64,000 nucleotides of DNA from Macrococcoides canis (GTDB lineage: Bacteria > Bacillota > Bacilli > Staphylococcales > Staphylococcaceae): contig NZ_CP021059.1 of the NCBI RefSeq assembly GCF_002119805.1, positions 310,001-374,000 on the forward strand, in the 5' to 3' direction. Positions 36,950 to 46,459 of this stretch are shown here, piece by piece (positions within the stretch are counted from its first letter, which is position 1; each line of letters opens with the position of its first letter). The notes beneath the pieces are model-generated. The model was not told the DNA's origin, did not search any database, and was given only the letters and a program-made list of their open reading frames with translations. A program made the position numbers and the translations under genes.

Positions 36950-38557
36950 ATGATGAACAGCTTTAACAACAGAAACAAGTATTCAATCAGAAAGTTTACG
37001 GTAGGTGCCGCATCTTTAATGATCGGTATGATGATGTATGCAGGAAATGATGCACAAGCAGAGACAGTACCAGCATCTGTTCCAAAAATTACGAACACAT
37101 CATCAAATGTTTTAACAACAGGCGCAACATTCAATCCATTAACTGGAGTGACAGCAACAGACTTAGAAGATGGGAATATCACTTCAAAGATTGTCGTATT
37201 ATCAAACAATGTTAATACGAAAGTTCCTGGAACATACACAGTCGTGTATCAAGTAACAGACTCGAATAACAATACGTATCGACTTACACGATCAATCGTC
37301 GTTAAAAGTCCGGTAGTAGCTAATGCTGCACCAGTAATCTCTTCATCTTCATCAAGTACATTGGCAATTGGTAGCACATTTAACCCTTTAACTGGTATAA
37401 CAGCAAAAGACACTGAAGATGGTGATCTAACATCGAAAGTAGTTGTTGTGTCAAACAATGTTAATACAAGTGTAGCAGGAAGCTATCAAGTTGTTTATGA
37501 AGTAAAAGATTCAAAAGGACAAGTATCACGCTTAATCAGAACAGTAAATGTAACTGCACCGAACAATCCACCAAAGATTACAGTAACGGCTTCAAATAAT
37601 TTAACTGTAGGTGCAGCTTTCAATCCTTTAACAGGTGTAACAGCAGCAGACCCTGAAGATGGTAATATCACTTCAAAGATTACGGTCGTATCAAATAACG
37701 TTAATACGAATGTCCCAGGAACTTATCAAGTCGTTTATACAGTAGTAGACTCTAAAGGAAACCGTGCAAACTTTACACGAAATATTTTAGTAAGTGCTAC
37801 AAATACAGCACCTAAATTCTCTAGTACAGCATCTAACAACTTAACAGTAGGTGCAGCATTTAACCCATTAACAGGTGTAACAGCGACAGACGCAGAAGAT
37901 GGTAACTTAACTTCTAAAATTGTAGTCGTATCAAATAACGTCAATACGCAAGTTGCAGGCACATATCAGGTTATCTACAAAGTAACAGATTCAAAGGGTG
38001 TATACTCAACATTAACGCGTAACATTCTTGTAAGTGCAGTACCAACGACTACGACAAATACAGCACCAAAGATTACAAGCACAGCATCAAATAACATAAC
38101 TGTTGGTGGAACATTTAATCCGTTAACAGGTGTAACAGCAACAGACGCAGAAGACGGTAACTTGACTTCTAAAATTGTCGTTGTATCAAACAACGTTAAT
38201 ATGCAAGTAGCAGGCACTTACCAAGTTGTCTACAAAGTAACGGATTCTAAAGGAAATACTTTTACATTAACTCGAAATATTCTTGTAAGCCCAAAAGCGC
38301 CTGCGACAAATACAGCGCCTAAGATTACAAGTATAGCTTCAAGCTATTTAACAGTAGGCCAAGCGTTTAATCCGATGACTGGAATCTCTGCCACTGACGC
38401 AGAAGATGGCAATATTACATCGAAGGTTGTCGTTGTATCAAACAATGTTAATACGCAAGTAGCAGGTACTTACCAAGTTGTCTACAAAGTAACAGACTCG
38501 GTCGGAAATACTTTTACGTTAACACGTGCAATATTAGTAAGTCCAAAAACCGTATAA
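36950..38557 (+). CDS. secreted YSIRK protein with six Ig-like (DUF5011-type) repeats
   Basis: 535 residues. A YSIRK-type signal peptide (YSIRKFTVGAASLMIGMMMY) is followed by six repeats of about 80 residues starting near residue 43. Each contains FNPLTG(V/I)(T/S)A-D-EDG(N/D)(I/L)TSK, SNNVNT and GTYQVVYxVTDS, the layout of bacterial Ig-like DUF5011 domains. The chain ends right after repeat six with no LPXTG, membrane segment or charged tail, so cell-wall sorting is not expected despite the YSIRK signal. Possibly secreted, or held by non-covalent binding. Repeats 4-6 are the most alike, hinting at recent duplication. GAGGAGG precedes ATG. Confidence 0.85.
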   Translation: MMNSFNNRNKYSIRKFTVGAASLMIGMMMYAGNDAQAETVPASVPKITNTSSNVLTTGATFNPLTGVTATDLEDGNITSKIVVLSNNVNTKVPGTYTVVYQVTDSNNNTYRLTRSIVVKSPVVANAAPVISSSSSSTLAIGSTFNPLTGITAKDTEDGDLTSKVVVVSNNVNTSVAGSYQVVYEVKDSKGQVSRLIRTVNVTAPNNPPKITVTASNNLTVGAAFNPLTGVTAADPEDGNITSKITVVSNNVNTNVPGTYQVVYTVVDSKGNRANFTRNILVSATNTAPKFSSTASNNLTVGAAFNPLTGVTATDAEDGNLTSKIVVVSNNVNTQVAGTYQVIYKVTDSKGVYSTLTRNILVSAVPTTTTNTAPKITSTASNNITVGGTFNPLTGVTATDAEDGNLTSKIVVVSNNVNMQVAGTYQVVYKVTDSKGNTFTLTRNILVSPKAPATNTAPKITSIASSYLTVGQAFNPMTGISATDAEDGNITSKVVVVSNNVNTQVAGTYQVVYKVTDSVGNTFTLTRAILVSPKTV

Positions 38558-38568
38558 ATTATAGAATA

Positions 38569-38605
38569 GCGCCTTATATGTGAACGCATATAAGGCGTTT
38601 TTATA
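38569..38605 (+). terminator. terminator of the YSIRK gene
   Basis: CGCCTTATATG / CATATAAGGCG stem with a TTTTTATAT tail. Confidence 0.85.
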
Positions 38606-38668
38606 TATAAAAATGATAAAATAGAGTAACTCTTTTTATACTGATAATATAAAGGTAAGGTGATACGT

Positions 38669-39703
38669 ATGATAAGATTTGATAATGATTATAATACTGG
38701 TACTCATCCTGCGATATTAGATGCATTAATATTGACAAATGATGTGCAGCAACCGGGATATGGCATGGATTCATATTCTTTAGAAGCACAAACATTAATA
38801 AAGAAAGCATGTAACGCTCCTGATGCGGATGTCCATTTTATGATTGGTGGAACGCAGGCAAACACGACAATTATTGCTTCGATTCTTCGACCACATCAGG
38901 CTGTAATATCAGCTGATTCTGGGCATATTGCAGTTCATGAAACTGGTGCAATTGAATCGACAGGACATAAAGTGATTGAACTGCCAGGAGAAAATGGAAA
39001 GATAAGTGCTGAACAAGTTGAATTGTTCGTAAATGCACATTGGAATGATCCGACGCATGAACATATTCCGCAGCCTAAGCTCGTTTATATTTCTCAGCCG
39101 ACTGAACTCGGAAGCCTTTATAGTAAGTCGGAGCTAGCGTCTCTGTATGCAGTATGTAAGTCGCTTAATTTATATTTGATGGTAGACGGCGCGCGACTAG
39201 GATACGGATTAGCATCGAAATCGAATGATATAATGCTTCAGGACTTAGCTCAACTTTGCGATATCTTCTATATCGGAGGAACGAAAGTAGGCGCAATGTT
39301 CGGTGAAGCAATTGTTATTATGAATGATGATTTGAAAACAGATTTCAGATATATTATGAAACAACGTGGTGGAATGCTAGCTAAAGGGAGATTTCTTGGA
39401 CTGCAGTTTAAGACGTTATTTGACGATGGGTTATACTTTGAAGTCTCAAATCATGCAATAACACTTGCGAATAAACTGGTTGAAGGACTGCGTGATATGA
39501 ACATTGAATTCCTGATTGAACCAGAGACGAATCAAATATTCCCTTTATTGAGTGAAGCTCAAATAAAAAGGATTCAAGGAAAATATGCTTTTTATGAATG
39601 GGAAAAGCAAGATGATAAAACTGCGGTTCGTTTCTGTACAAGCTGGTCCACAAAAGATGAGTATGTTGAATCACTATTACGAGATTTGAAAGAAAACGCA
39701 TAG
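38669..39703 (+). CDS. low-specificity L-threonine aldolase-type PLP enzyme
   Basis: 344 residues of the beta-eliminating lyase family. FDNDYNTGTHPAILDAL at the N-terminus, VDGARLGYGLASK and the PLP lysine in YIGGTKVGAMFG (Lys206) are as in LtaE, which splits threonine to glycine and acetaldehyde. Start at 38669; GTG 38660 overlaps the AAGGTGA site. Confidence 0.88.
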   Translation: MIRFDNDYNTGTHPAILDALILTNDVQQPGYGMDSYSLEAQTLIKKACNAPDADVHFMIGGTQANTTIIASILRPHQAVISADSGHIAVHETGAIESTGHKVIELPGENGKISAEQVELFVNAHWNDPTHEHIPQPKLVYISQPTELGSLYSKSELASLYAVCKSLNLYLMVDGARLGYGLASKSNDIMLQDLAQLCDIFYIGGTKVGAMFGEAIVIMNDDLKTDFRYIMKQRGGMLAKGRFLGLQFKTLFDDGLYFEVSNHAITLANKLVEGLRDMNIEFLIEPETNQIFPLLSEAQIKRIQGKYAFYEWEKQDDKTAVRFCTSWSTKDEYVESLLRDLKENA

Positions 39704-39789
39704 ATATGTTTATGTAATAAATACAGTGGTAAAATATAAATGTATATAAATGTAGAGCCTTGAGAAATAAAGTTTTAGGAGTGGAGATA

Positions 39790-40344
39790 ATGAACAAGCT
39801 AGCGAAGGTATTAGGTGCAACGTCTTTAGCTGCAGCAATGTCTCTTGGTGCTATACAAAGCGAAGAAGCTTTAGCGCAGCACAACACAACCGAAATCAAG
39901 CAGCCTTATTATAACTATTCAGGATATACAAGTGGTAATGCAAAATTTGTATTGAGTAAAGACTTTGTGCAGGCAGTAAAAGCGAATAATGTTACGATTA
40001 ATGATAATAAGGTTGATTTAACTCAAATTGTTTCTGGTGTATCGGGTACGGGTTATACAAAAGAAGTGTATGACCAAAACTATACATTCTTCAAAAAAAC
40101 AGATAAAAGACCTTACGCTGCAACATTGAATGTAAATAAGGACGAACTTAAATTTAATGATGTAAAAAAGGTATATGGTGATAAATATTTATTTAAAGGT
40201 GAGTTAATTTCAGGTGGTAATAAAGCGGTAGCATCAAAAACAGATGGTGTATACATTTATAACTTGAATGGCAAAGGTATTCAGTTTTTAGTTAAAGATG
40301 GGTATGTTCAAAAAATTATTCTTGGCCATGTAGGTATGGCATAA
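39790..40344 (+). CDS. IsaB-like secreted immunodominant antigen
   Basis: 184 residues with a signal peptide (basic start, hydrophobic stretch to about residue 25, cleavage after an AxA-like ALA). The mature part starts with PYYNYSGYTSGNAKFVLSKD, closely following the pattern of staphylococcal IsaB, and ends in a beta-strand ILGHVGMA like IsaB's VGHTP end. IsaB is a secreted nucleic acid-binding protein. Start at 39790 follows AGGAGTGGAG. Confidence 0.8.
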   Translation: MNKLAKVLGATSLAAAMSLGAIQSEEALAQHNTTEIKQPYYNYSGYTSGNAKFVLSKDFVQAVKANNVTINDNKVDLTQIVSGVSGTGYTKEVYDQNYTFFKKTDKRPYAATLNVNKDELKFNDVKKVYGDKYLFKGELISGGNKAVASKTDGVYIYNLNGKGIQFLVKDGYVQKIILGHVGMA

Positions 40345-40372
40345 ATAATTGAATGTAATAGCGATAACATCT

Positions 40373-40413
40373 GCGCAATGTAGAAGGTAAACTTACTTCA
40401 TTGCGCTTTTTTT
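40373..40413 (+). terminator. terminator of the IsaB-like gene
   Basis: GCGCAATG / CATTGCGC stem followed by TTTTTTT. Confidence 0.8.
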
Positions 40414-40486
40414 GATGAAAATTGCACACTTAAGTAAACTTATTTTTATGTTATACTTTCAGAGTATCTTTTTTCTGGAGGTTTAT

Positions 40487-41641
40487 ATGATAGAGATGAT
40501 AAGAAGGGAATGGCTTTCAAAACCATTTCAGAATATATTAGCAGGCATTGTTGTCTCGCTTGCCTTAATACCTGAAGTTATTGCGTTTAGTGTGATCGCA
40601 GGGGTGGACCCGATGGTTGGTCTGTATGCTTCATTTGTTATAGCAGTCGTCATTGCATTTACAGGAGGAAGAAGTGCGATGATTTCTGCAGCAGCAGGTG
40701 CAATTGCATTGCTCGTGTTCTCATTAGTTAAAACACATGGCGTAGATTATTTATTTGCAGCGACAATATTAATGGGAATACTACAAGTAATCTTTGGGAT
40801 ATTTAAAGTAGGAAACTTACTTAAATATATACCGAATACTGTAATGATTGGTTTTGTAGATTCGCTTGCAATATTGATTTTTACATCACAATTACAGCAT
40901 ATCTTTAATATTAATGGTATGACGTATATATTTACTGTGGCAACAATTATAATTGTATACTCCATTCCTAAATTTTTTACGAAAGTACCAGCGCCACTCA
41001 TTGCAGTCGTGCTGCTTACAGCAATTTCAATCATGACCCATGCTGATGTCAGAACAGTAGGTGATCTTGGAGAAATCAAACGTACTTTACCGCATTTCTT
41101 TATCCCTGATGTGCCATTAAATTTTGAAACATTGAAGATTATCTTTCCTTACAGTTTATCGATGGCAGTCGTAGGTCTTGTAGAAAGTCTGCTGACGGCA
41201 CGTATCGTAGATGACACATTGAAGACTGACAGTGATAAGAATAAAGAATCACGTGGACAGGGGATTGCTAACATCATTACAGGATTCTTCGGTGGTATCG
41301 GTGGATGCGCAATGATCGCACAAACAGTGATGAATTTGAAATCGGGTGGAACAACGAGGTTATCATCCATTGCAACGGGAACATTTCTTATGTTTTTAAT
41401 TATTGTTCTTGGAGATTATGTCGTACAGATTCCGATGAGTATCCTAGCGGGGATTATGGTCGTAGCTGCAATAAGCACATTTGATTTTGGGACATTCAAA
41501 TTTTTGAAAAATGCAAGATGGATTGACATAATGGTAGTATTAGTTACTATTATTTTAGTGCTTATGACACACAATTTAGCAATTGGTGTTATCGCCGGCA
41601 GTGTGCTGAACTTTGTCTTTAACAAGAAAGAGGTGGCTTAA
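40487..41641 (+). CDS. SulP family anion transporter without STAS domain
   Basis: 384 residues with about ten to twelve membrane segments. SulP signatures include VVSLALIPEVIAFSVIAGVDPMVGLYASF and GIANIITGFFGGIGGCAMIAQT. The chain stops after the last membrane helix, lacking the C-terminal STAS domain of most SulP proteins. Substrate could be sulfate, bicarbonate or a dicarboxylate. Start 40487 follows GGAGG. It directly precedes a UspA gene: stop and start are adjacent. Confidence 0.88.
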   Translation: MIEMIRREWLSKPFQNILAGIVVSLALIPEVIAFSVIAGVDPMVGLYASFVIAVVIAFTGGRSAMISAAAGAIALLVFSLVKTHGVDYLFAATILMGILQVIFGIFKVGNLLKYIPNTVMIGFVDSLAILIFTSQLQHIFNINGMTYIFTVATIIIVYSIPKFFTKVPAPLIAVVLLTAISIMTHADVRTVGDLGEIKRTLPHFFIPDVPLNFETLKIIFPYSLSMAVVGLVESLLTARIVDDTLKTDSDKNKESRGQGIANIITGFFGGIGGCAMIAQTVMNLKSGGTTRLSSIATGTFLMFLIIVLGDYVVQIPMSILAGIMVVAAISTFDFGTFKFLKNARWIDIMVVLVTIILVLMTHNLAIGVIAGSVLNFVFNKKEVA

Positions 41642-42037
41642 ATGTATCAAGCAGTTCTTATTGCGGTAGATGGATCGCATAATAGTATGCGTGCAGCAGA
41701 AGAAGCGATAAAGCTCAATGCTAAGCATTATACGATTCTATCAGTTATCACAGCTGAAGACTCAAAAGAAAGTGTGTTGCATGGCACTGGAGATAGTGAA
41801 GCAGATCGTAAGAAAGAATTGGCAGACATTATTACAATGTTCTCAGGACGTGACTTTGACGTAATGTTTGAACATGGTTATCCGAAAGAGAAGATAGTGG
41901 AAATCGCAAATCATCATAACTATGATTTACTAGTTATCGGCACGCGAGGATTAAGTGGATTAAAAGAAGTAGTGATGGGCAGTGTGAGTCGTCACGTTGT
42001 AAAACAGTCTGAGATTAATGTACTTGTCGTAAAATAA
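41642..42037 (+). CDS. UspA family universal stress protein
   Basis: 131 residues. AVLIAVDGSHNSMRAAEEA at the start and the ATP-binding loop GTRGLSGLKEVVMGSVSRHVV near the end mark an ATP-binding Usp. It starts immediately after the SulP stop, which suggests it could serve the regulatory role that a STAS domain normally has in SulP transporters (inference). Confidence 0.9.
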   Translation: MYQAVLIAVDGSHNSMRAAEEAIKLNAKHYTILSVITAEDSKESVLHGTGDSEADRKKELADIITMFSGRDFDVMFEHGYPKEKIVEIANHHNYDLLVIGTRGLSGLKEVVMGSVSRHVVKQSEINVLVVK

Positions 42038-42070
42038 AACAGGAAATTCCAATTGGAATTTCCTGTTTTA
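42037..42070. terminator. bidirectional terminator
   Basis: Near-perfect palindrome around AAACAGGAAATTCCAATTGG, between convergent genes, with A and T tracts at either end. Confidence 0.85.
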
Positions 42071-42072
42071 TT

Positions 42073-43131
42073 TTAGTTTTTTAAATTAAAGTTTTTAATC
42101 CCTTTATAAATTACAGGGAAGAATAAGATTAAACCGACGATACCCATAATTGGGAATACAGTTGCAACAAGCTTTGAGAAACTGATAAACGTCATTAAAA
42201 ATGTAATGACTGCAATTACAACAATCATAATATAGTAATTTCTGCTGTAAGGTTTTGTGAATCTTGAGATAAAAGCATAATTTAACCCAACAACCGTATT
42301 ATAAATTACAGCAACCATTATTATTGAGAAGATAATTCCGATCGCTGGATGGATTTCCTGAGCGAGTAATAACGTAGGAAGATCTACCTTTACAATATGT
42401 TGATATTCTGTAACAAGGCCTAAGTTGATTAACATCAACAATGCCATGATGATGATTCCACCAAATAAACCGCCGAATATCGCATGTGTACCTTTTTTGA
42501 GCTGGCCACCCATGACTGATAAGAAACTGAATGCTGCAGCAATCTGTAAACTTGAATAGTTAATTGCGTCAAACCACCATGGATAGAGTCCTTTATTTTC
42601 AGGAATGCTAGTAATACCATCAGAAATATTGAAGTTATGCTTAATCATATAAAAAATTGAAATGATCAATACAATCGCAATTAAGAATGGTGTTACAACA
42701 CTCAGGACGCGAATAATCTTATTGAACTGCATACATAATGTTAAGCTTACGAGCGCAATAAAGATTAAACCACTTAACCAAAATGGAATATTGAAACTTT
42801 CGTTAATTGTACTTGCACCCCCGACACTCATTACAAGTGCCAGACCAAGTAAGAAAGCAGTAAGAATAAAATCAAATATCAGTGAGATTTGTTTAGGTAA
42901 AAAATATTTAATACTTGTGGCGTGATTTTCGCTTTTAATATCATAGCCGCCTTTCATTACAAACATACCACCTAAAGTAACGAGAAGACCTGTCAATATT
43001 ATGCCCCATATACTATTGATGCCGTGTGACGTAAAAAATTGCAGAACTTCTTGTCCGGTAGCAAATCCTGCACCTACGACGACACCTACAAATGCAAAAG
43101 CAACGACCAGAATTTCTTTAAAATCTTTCAT
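42073..43131 (-). CDS. YkvI-like membrane protein
   Basis: 352 residues with about ten hydrophobic segments. The start VGVVVGAGFATGQEVLQFF is the signature of the YkvI family, which belongs to the APC/NSS-like transporter fold; the substrate is unknown. GGGG-rich site upstream of ATG at 43131. Single gene, convergent with sulP-uspA. Confidence 0.85.
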   Translation of the reverse strand: MKDFKEILVVAFAFVGVVVGAGFATGQEVLQFFTSHGINSIWGIILTGLLVTLGGMFVMKGGYDIKSENHATSIKYFLPKQISLIFDFILTAFLLGLALVMSVGGASTINESFNIPFWLSGLIFIALVSLTLCMQFNKIIRVLSVVTPFLIAIVLIISIFYMIKHNFNISDGITSIPENKGLYPWWFDAINYSSLQIAAAFSFLSVMGGQLKKGTHAIFGGLFGGIIIMALLMLINLGLVTEYQHIVKVDLPTLLLAQEIHPAIGIIFSIIMVAVIYNTVVGLNYAFISRFTKPYSRNYYIMIVVIAVITFLMTFISFSKLVATVFPIMGIVGLILFFPVIYKGIKNFNLKN

Positions 43132-43257
43132 GATAACCCCTTCCAGAATAAAACTAAACTTTATCTATTTGAACTCTTATGATAGCGTTTTCGAAGGGGA
43201 ATGTCCATAAGTTGATATTGTTTAAAGCGATTTCTTTAAAAGAAAATAGCATAATTA

Positions 43258-44508
43258 TTATTGTTTTTCATTTAATTTTTTTAATGTTACATAGTTAATG
43301 ACGACACATAAAATATCCATAGCTTCTTTTAGTTCTTCTGCATTTAAAAATGATGGCGCGATACGAATAATGCTGTCGTTAGGGTCTTTACCATAAGGAT
43401 GTGTTGCGCCTGCTGGAGTAACTTTTAAACCAAGTGCACTACACTGCGCTACAATTTCGCTTGCGCAATGATCGAGCACATCTATCGTAATGAAATAACC
43501 ACCTTGTGGCTTGTTCCATTTACAAATTTCTGGAGAATAGAGTTTCTCAGATAGATATGCATCAACAATGTCGAATTTCGGTGCCATAATTTCTTTATGC
43601 TTACGCATATGTTCAATTAAACCATCTTTATCACCGAAGAATTTAACATGACGTAGCTGATTTAATTTATCATGTCCGATTGTTTGAACACCGAACAATG
43701 ATAATAAATAATTGATGTTCGTTTCGCTTGCTGCAAGTGCTGAAATTCCTGCACCTGGGAAAGTCATCTTAGAAGTAGACATAACCATTAAAGCGCGTTC
43801 AGGATGACCGGCACTTTGACACGCATGAAGCAAGTTCTTCACTTTGATTACTTCTTCGCCTAGGTGATGATATCCATAAGCATTGTCCCATATAATTCGG
43901 AAGTCATCGGCAGCTGTGAGCATACTTGCTAAGCGCTCTACCGTTTCGTCAGAATAGTTATATCCTTGAGGATTTGAATAAAGTGGCACACACCAAATAC
44001 CTTTAATTGAAGCATCATCCTTAACTAGAGCTTCTACTTGTTCCATATCTGGACCGTGATCTGTCATTGCTACAGGGATCATTTCTATGCCGTAAGACTC
44101 ACAAATTGTAAAGTGACGATCATAACCTGGAACAGGGCATAAGAATTTTACCTTTTGATCTTTCCAAGGCTCGGCCTCTTTGGACACACCGTAGAACATA
44201 AACTTATTAATCATATCATGCATTAAGTTTAAGCTTGAATTACCCCCGATATAGACTTCGTTTTGAGATACATCGAATAAATCGGCAAATAGTGCTTTAG
44301 CTTCTGGAATGCCGCCTGGAATACCATAGTTAAAGTATGACATATAGCTATCAGCATCCTCGCTTTTTAACACATCCAGCAAACCGAATGATAGCGCCAG
44401 TTGTTCTCCCGATGGTTTCCCGCGCGTCATATCGATATTGATGTCTTCTTTCATCAATTGATCATACTGCGCCTTATAATTTTGTAACGCTTCTTGAATG
44501 TTCGTCAT
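43258..44508 (-). CDS. class I/II aminotransferase, AspT (Ic) type
   Basis: 416 residues. MTRGKPSGEQLALS, SYFNYGIPGGIPEAKALFAD and YSNPQGYNYS match the Corynebacterium-type aspartate aminotransferase subgroup; the PLP lysine is in VMSTSKMTFPGAG. It probably interconverts aspartate and oxaloacetate with 2-oxoglutarate/glutamate. Full length. Confidence 0.88.
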   Translation of the reverse strand: MTNIQEALQNYKAQYDQLMKEDINIDMTRGKPSGEQLALSFGLLDVLKSEDADSYMSYFNYGIPGGIPEAKALFADLFDVSQNEVYIGGNSSLNLMHDMINKFMFYGVSKEAEPWKDQKVKFLCPVPGYDRHFTICESYGIEMIPVAMTDHGPDMEQVEALVKDDASIKGIWCVPLYSNPQGYNYSDETVERLASMLTAADDFRIIWDNAYGYHHLGEEVIKVKNLLHACQSAGHPERALMVMSTSKMTFPGAGISALAASETNINYLLSLFGVQTIGHDKLNQLRHVKFFGDKDGLIEHMRKHKEIMAPKFDIVDAYLSEKLYSPEICKWNKPQGGYFITIDVLDHCASEIVAQCSALGLKVTPAGATHPYGKDPNDSIIRIAPSFLNAEELKEAMDILCVVINYVTLKKLNEKQ

Positions 44509-44519
44509 GAATTAAACAC

Positions 44520-44799
44520 TTCCAATCTATATTATTACTGTCATTATAGAATATTTAGCTGTTGATTTACAGTAAGACAAAAAAATAAAAACCCACCCCC
44601 AACAGATAGAGTGGATTTTTATCAAGAATTAACTCCAACAGAAAAAGTTAATTCTTTTCTTTATATCAAAAGGAAATATGAAGAGCAATCGTCTTAGATT
44701 GCATCTTTATAATAACATACTTTTAATGCATTTTATACATATATTTAAATGAAATTAGTAAATTTTTTCATATTATAAATAGAATATTCAGATAAATTA
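44520..44799. other. divergent intergenic region with hairpins
   Basis: No gene. The spacer between the aminotransferase (minus) and the T-box (plus) holds two hairpins. One is GAATTAACT (44626-44634) with AGTTAATTC (44646-44654). The other is an imperfect AAAATCCAC / GTGGGTTTTT stem on the minus strand (44589-44621) ending in T. Both loops contain CTGTTGG on the minus strand. They could be a leader attenuator of the aminotransferase gene. Confidence 0.4.
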
Positions 44800-44828
44800 T
44801 TGACATTAAGAATTATGGTATGTATAAT
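44800..44828 (+). promoter_or_regulatory. promoter of the T-box transcript
   Basis: Perfect TTGACA (44800-44805) and TATAAT (44823-44828) at 17-bp spacing. Confidence 0.85.
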
Positions 44829-44834
44829 TACAAA

Positions 44835-45150
44835 TAATTTAATAGGACAAAGCAATAAAAAGGAAAAGTAGATACCGGAATTTACACAGAGAGCTTCAGT
44901 TTGGTGAGATGAAGTTATATGAAAGTATTGAAAAATGGCCTTTTTGCTACATGCTGAACGATAATTCTAGTAGGTTCTGTCGAGAGTAGGCGCTCGTTAT
45001 CAACGCCTGAGTATTACACATAATAATGAAATTTTCTATAGATGTGCGTACTTGCTGAGGTATAGTTAGTGATAGCTATACGAATAAAGGTGGTACCGTG
45101 GGCAACCCCTCACCCTTTACTAAACTGTAAAGGAGTGAGGGGTTTTTTGG
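44835..45150 (+). ncRNA. T-box leader, probably methionine-specific
   Basis: Contains the Stem I elements (AGAGAG, then TTTGGTGAGA in the distal loop), CATGCTGAAC where ATG at 44951-44953 fits the specifier codon for methionine, and the T-box AAAGGTGGTACCGTGGG at 45086-45102. Uncharged tRNA binding would allow the antiterminator to form. Confidence 0.88.
45104..45150 (+). terminator. T-box-controlled terminator
   Basis: ACCCCTCACCCTTTAC / GTAAAGGAGTGAGGGGT stem with TTTTTT; its 5' side overlaps the end of the antiterminator region. Confidence 0.9.
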
Positions 45151-45226
45151 ATTCTGATATGTATGACATGACACACAAGCCACGGCAAATACTATATATA
45201 ACCCGCATAAATAGGAGGAATTCATT

Positions 45227-46384
45227 ATGACAACTTTAAATACAGTACAACAACCAGCATTTGATCACGTAGGGAGCTTTTTAAGACCTCAGCCCTTAAA
45301 AGAGGCACGTGAGCAATATTTAAATAAAGAGATTACATATGATGCATTGAAACAAGTTGAGGATCAGGAAATTAAAAAGCTGATTGATAAGCTTGTATCG
45401 TTAGGATATGAAACTGTGACAGATGGAGAATTCAGAAGAAGTTACTGGCATCTGGACTTTTTCTTTGGATTTAATGGCATTGAACAGCAATTACTCGGTC
45501 AAGGGTACGTCTTTAATAAATACGAAACAAGAAGTGATAGTGTGAAGTTTATCGGTCAGATTTCTGGTGAGCATCATCCGTTTGTAGAACACTATAAATT
45601 TGTCAGAGACTATGCACCAAAACATGTGACAGTAAAGCAGACAATACCAGCACCTGCGCAGTTCTTAGTAGAGTTGACACGTCCAGGTGTGAAAGAAACA
45701 GTAAATGAACATTATGCATCACGTGAAGCGGTCAAAGATGATATCGTCAAGGCATATACGACAGTGATACAGGATTTATATGATGAAGGATTACGCGTGC
45801 TTCAGCTGGACGACTGTTCATGGGGCATTCATGTTTCTGCAGGTACATTAGAGAAGATACACGGTGACGGTAACAGCGAGAATCTAAATGTAGAAGAACT
45901 CAAAGAAGAGTTGTTAGACATTAATAATCGTGTAATACACAATGCACCGAATGATCTTATTATCAATACACATGTATGCAGAGGGAACTACCGCTCGGAC
46001 TGGGCGAGCGCTGGCCCATACGATAAAGTCGCAGATCAACTCTTCGCGAAAGAAGATGTGGATGCATATTATCTTGAATATGATACAGAACGCGCAGGAG
46101 GCTTTGAACCACTTGCGAAAGTTTCCGGAGAAAAACACGTCGTACTCGGACTGATAACTTCTAAGTTCCCGGAATTAGAAGGTAAAGCGGAAGTAATTGC
46201 ACGTATTAAAGAAGCGAGCAAATATATTCCTTTAGAACGACTAAGTTTAAGTACACAATGTGGGTTTGCCTCAACAGAAGAAGGTAATGAACTGACAGAA
46301 AGTGAACAATGGGCGAAACTTGAACTCGTGAAAGAAATCGCTATCGAAGTATGGGGAAGTAGAGAAGAGGAACTGCCAGCATAA
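45227..46384 (+). CDS. MetE-like cobalamin-independent methionine synthase (YxjG/YxjH type)
   Basis: 385 residues, equivalent to the C-terminal catalytic domain of MetE only. Zinc ligands appear as H249 and C251 in NTHVCRGNYR, with C345 in STQCGFAST. The N-terminal MetE domain that binds folylpolyglutamate is absent, as in Bacillus YxjG/YxjH. Control by a Met T-box supports transfer of a methyl group to homocysteine; the methyl donor is unknown. AGGAGG precedes the start. Confidence 0.88.
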   Translation: MTTLNTVQQPAFDHVGSFLRPQPLKEAREQYLNKEITYDALKQVEDQEIKKLIDKLVSLGYETVTDGEFRRSYWHLDFFFGFNGIEQQLLGQGYVFNKYETRSDSVKFIGQISGEHHPFVEHYKFVRDYAPKHVTVKQTIPAPAQFLVELTRPGVKETVNEHYASREAVKDDIVKAYTTVIQDLYDEGLRVLQLDDCSWGIHVSAGTLEKIHGDGNSENLNVEELKEELLDINNRVIHNAPNDLIINTHVCRGNYRSDWASAGPYDKVADQLFAKEDVDAYYLEYDTERAGGFEPLAKVSGEKHVVLGLITSKFPELEGKAEVIARIKEASKYIPLERLSLSTQCGFASTEEGNELTESEQWAKLELVKEIAIEVWGSREEELPA

Positions 46385-46459
46385 TGTGAAATGATAAAAA
46401 GTTTAAATAGGGAATATATGGGTATATTATAAATAAAACACAGAAGAAAGGTGATTATT

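Noticed and set aside
37070-38540. Repetitive DNA as a CRISPR or mobile repeat
   Set aside because: All repeats are in one open frame and encode about 80-residue Ig-like domains.
39408-39899. 163-aa minus-strand ORF across threonine aldolase and the IsaB-like gene
   Set aside because: Antisense shadow with no family resemblance; the plus-strand genes have clear motifs and sites.
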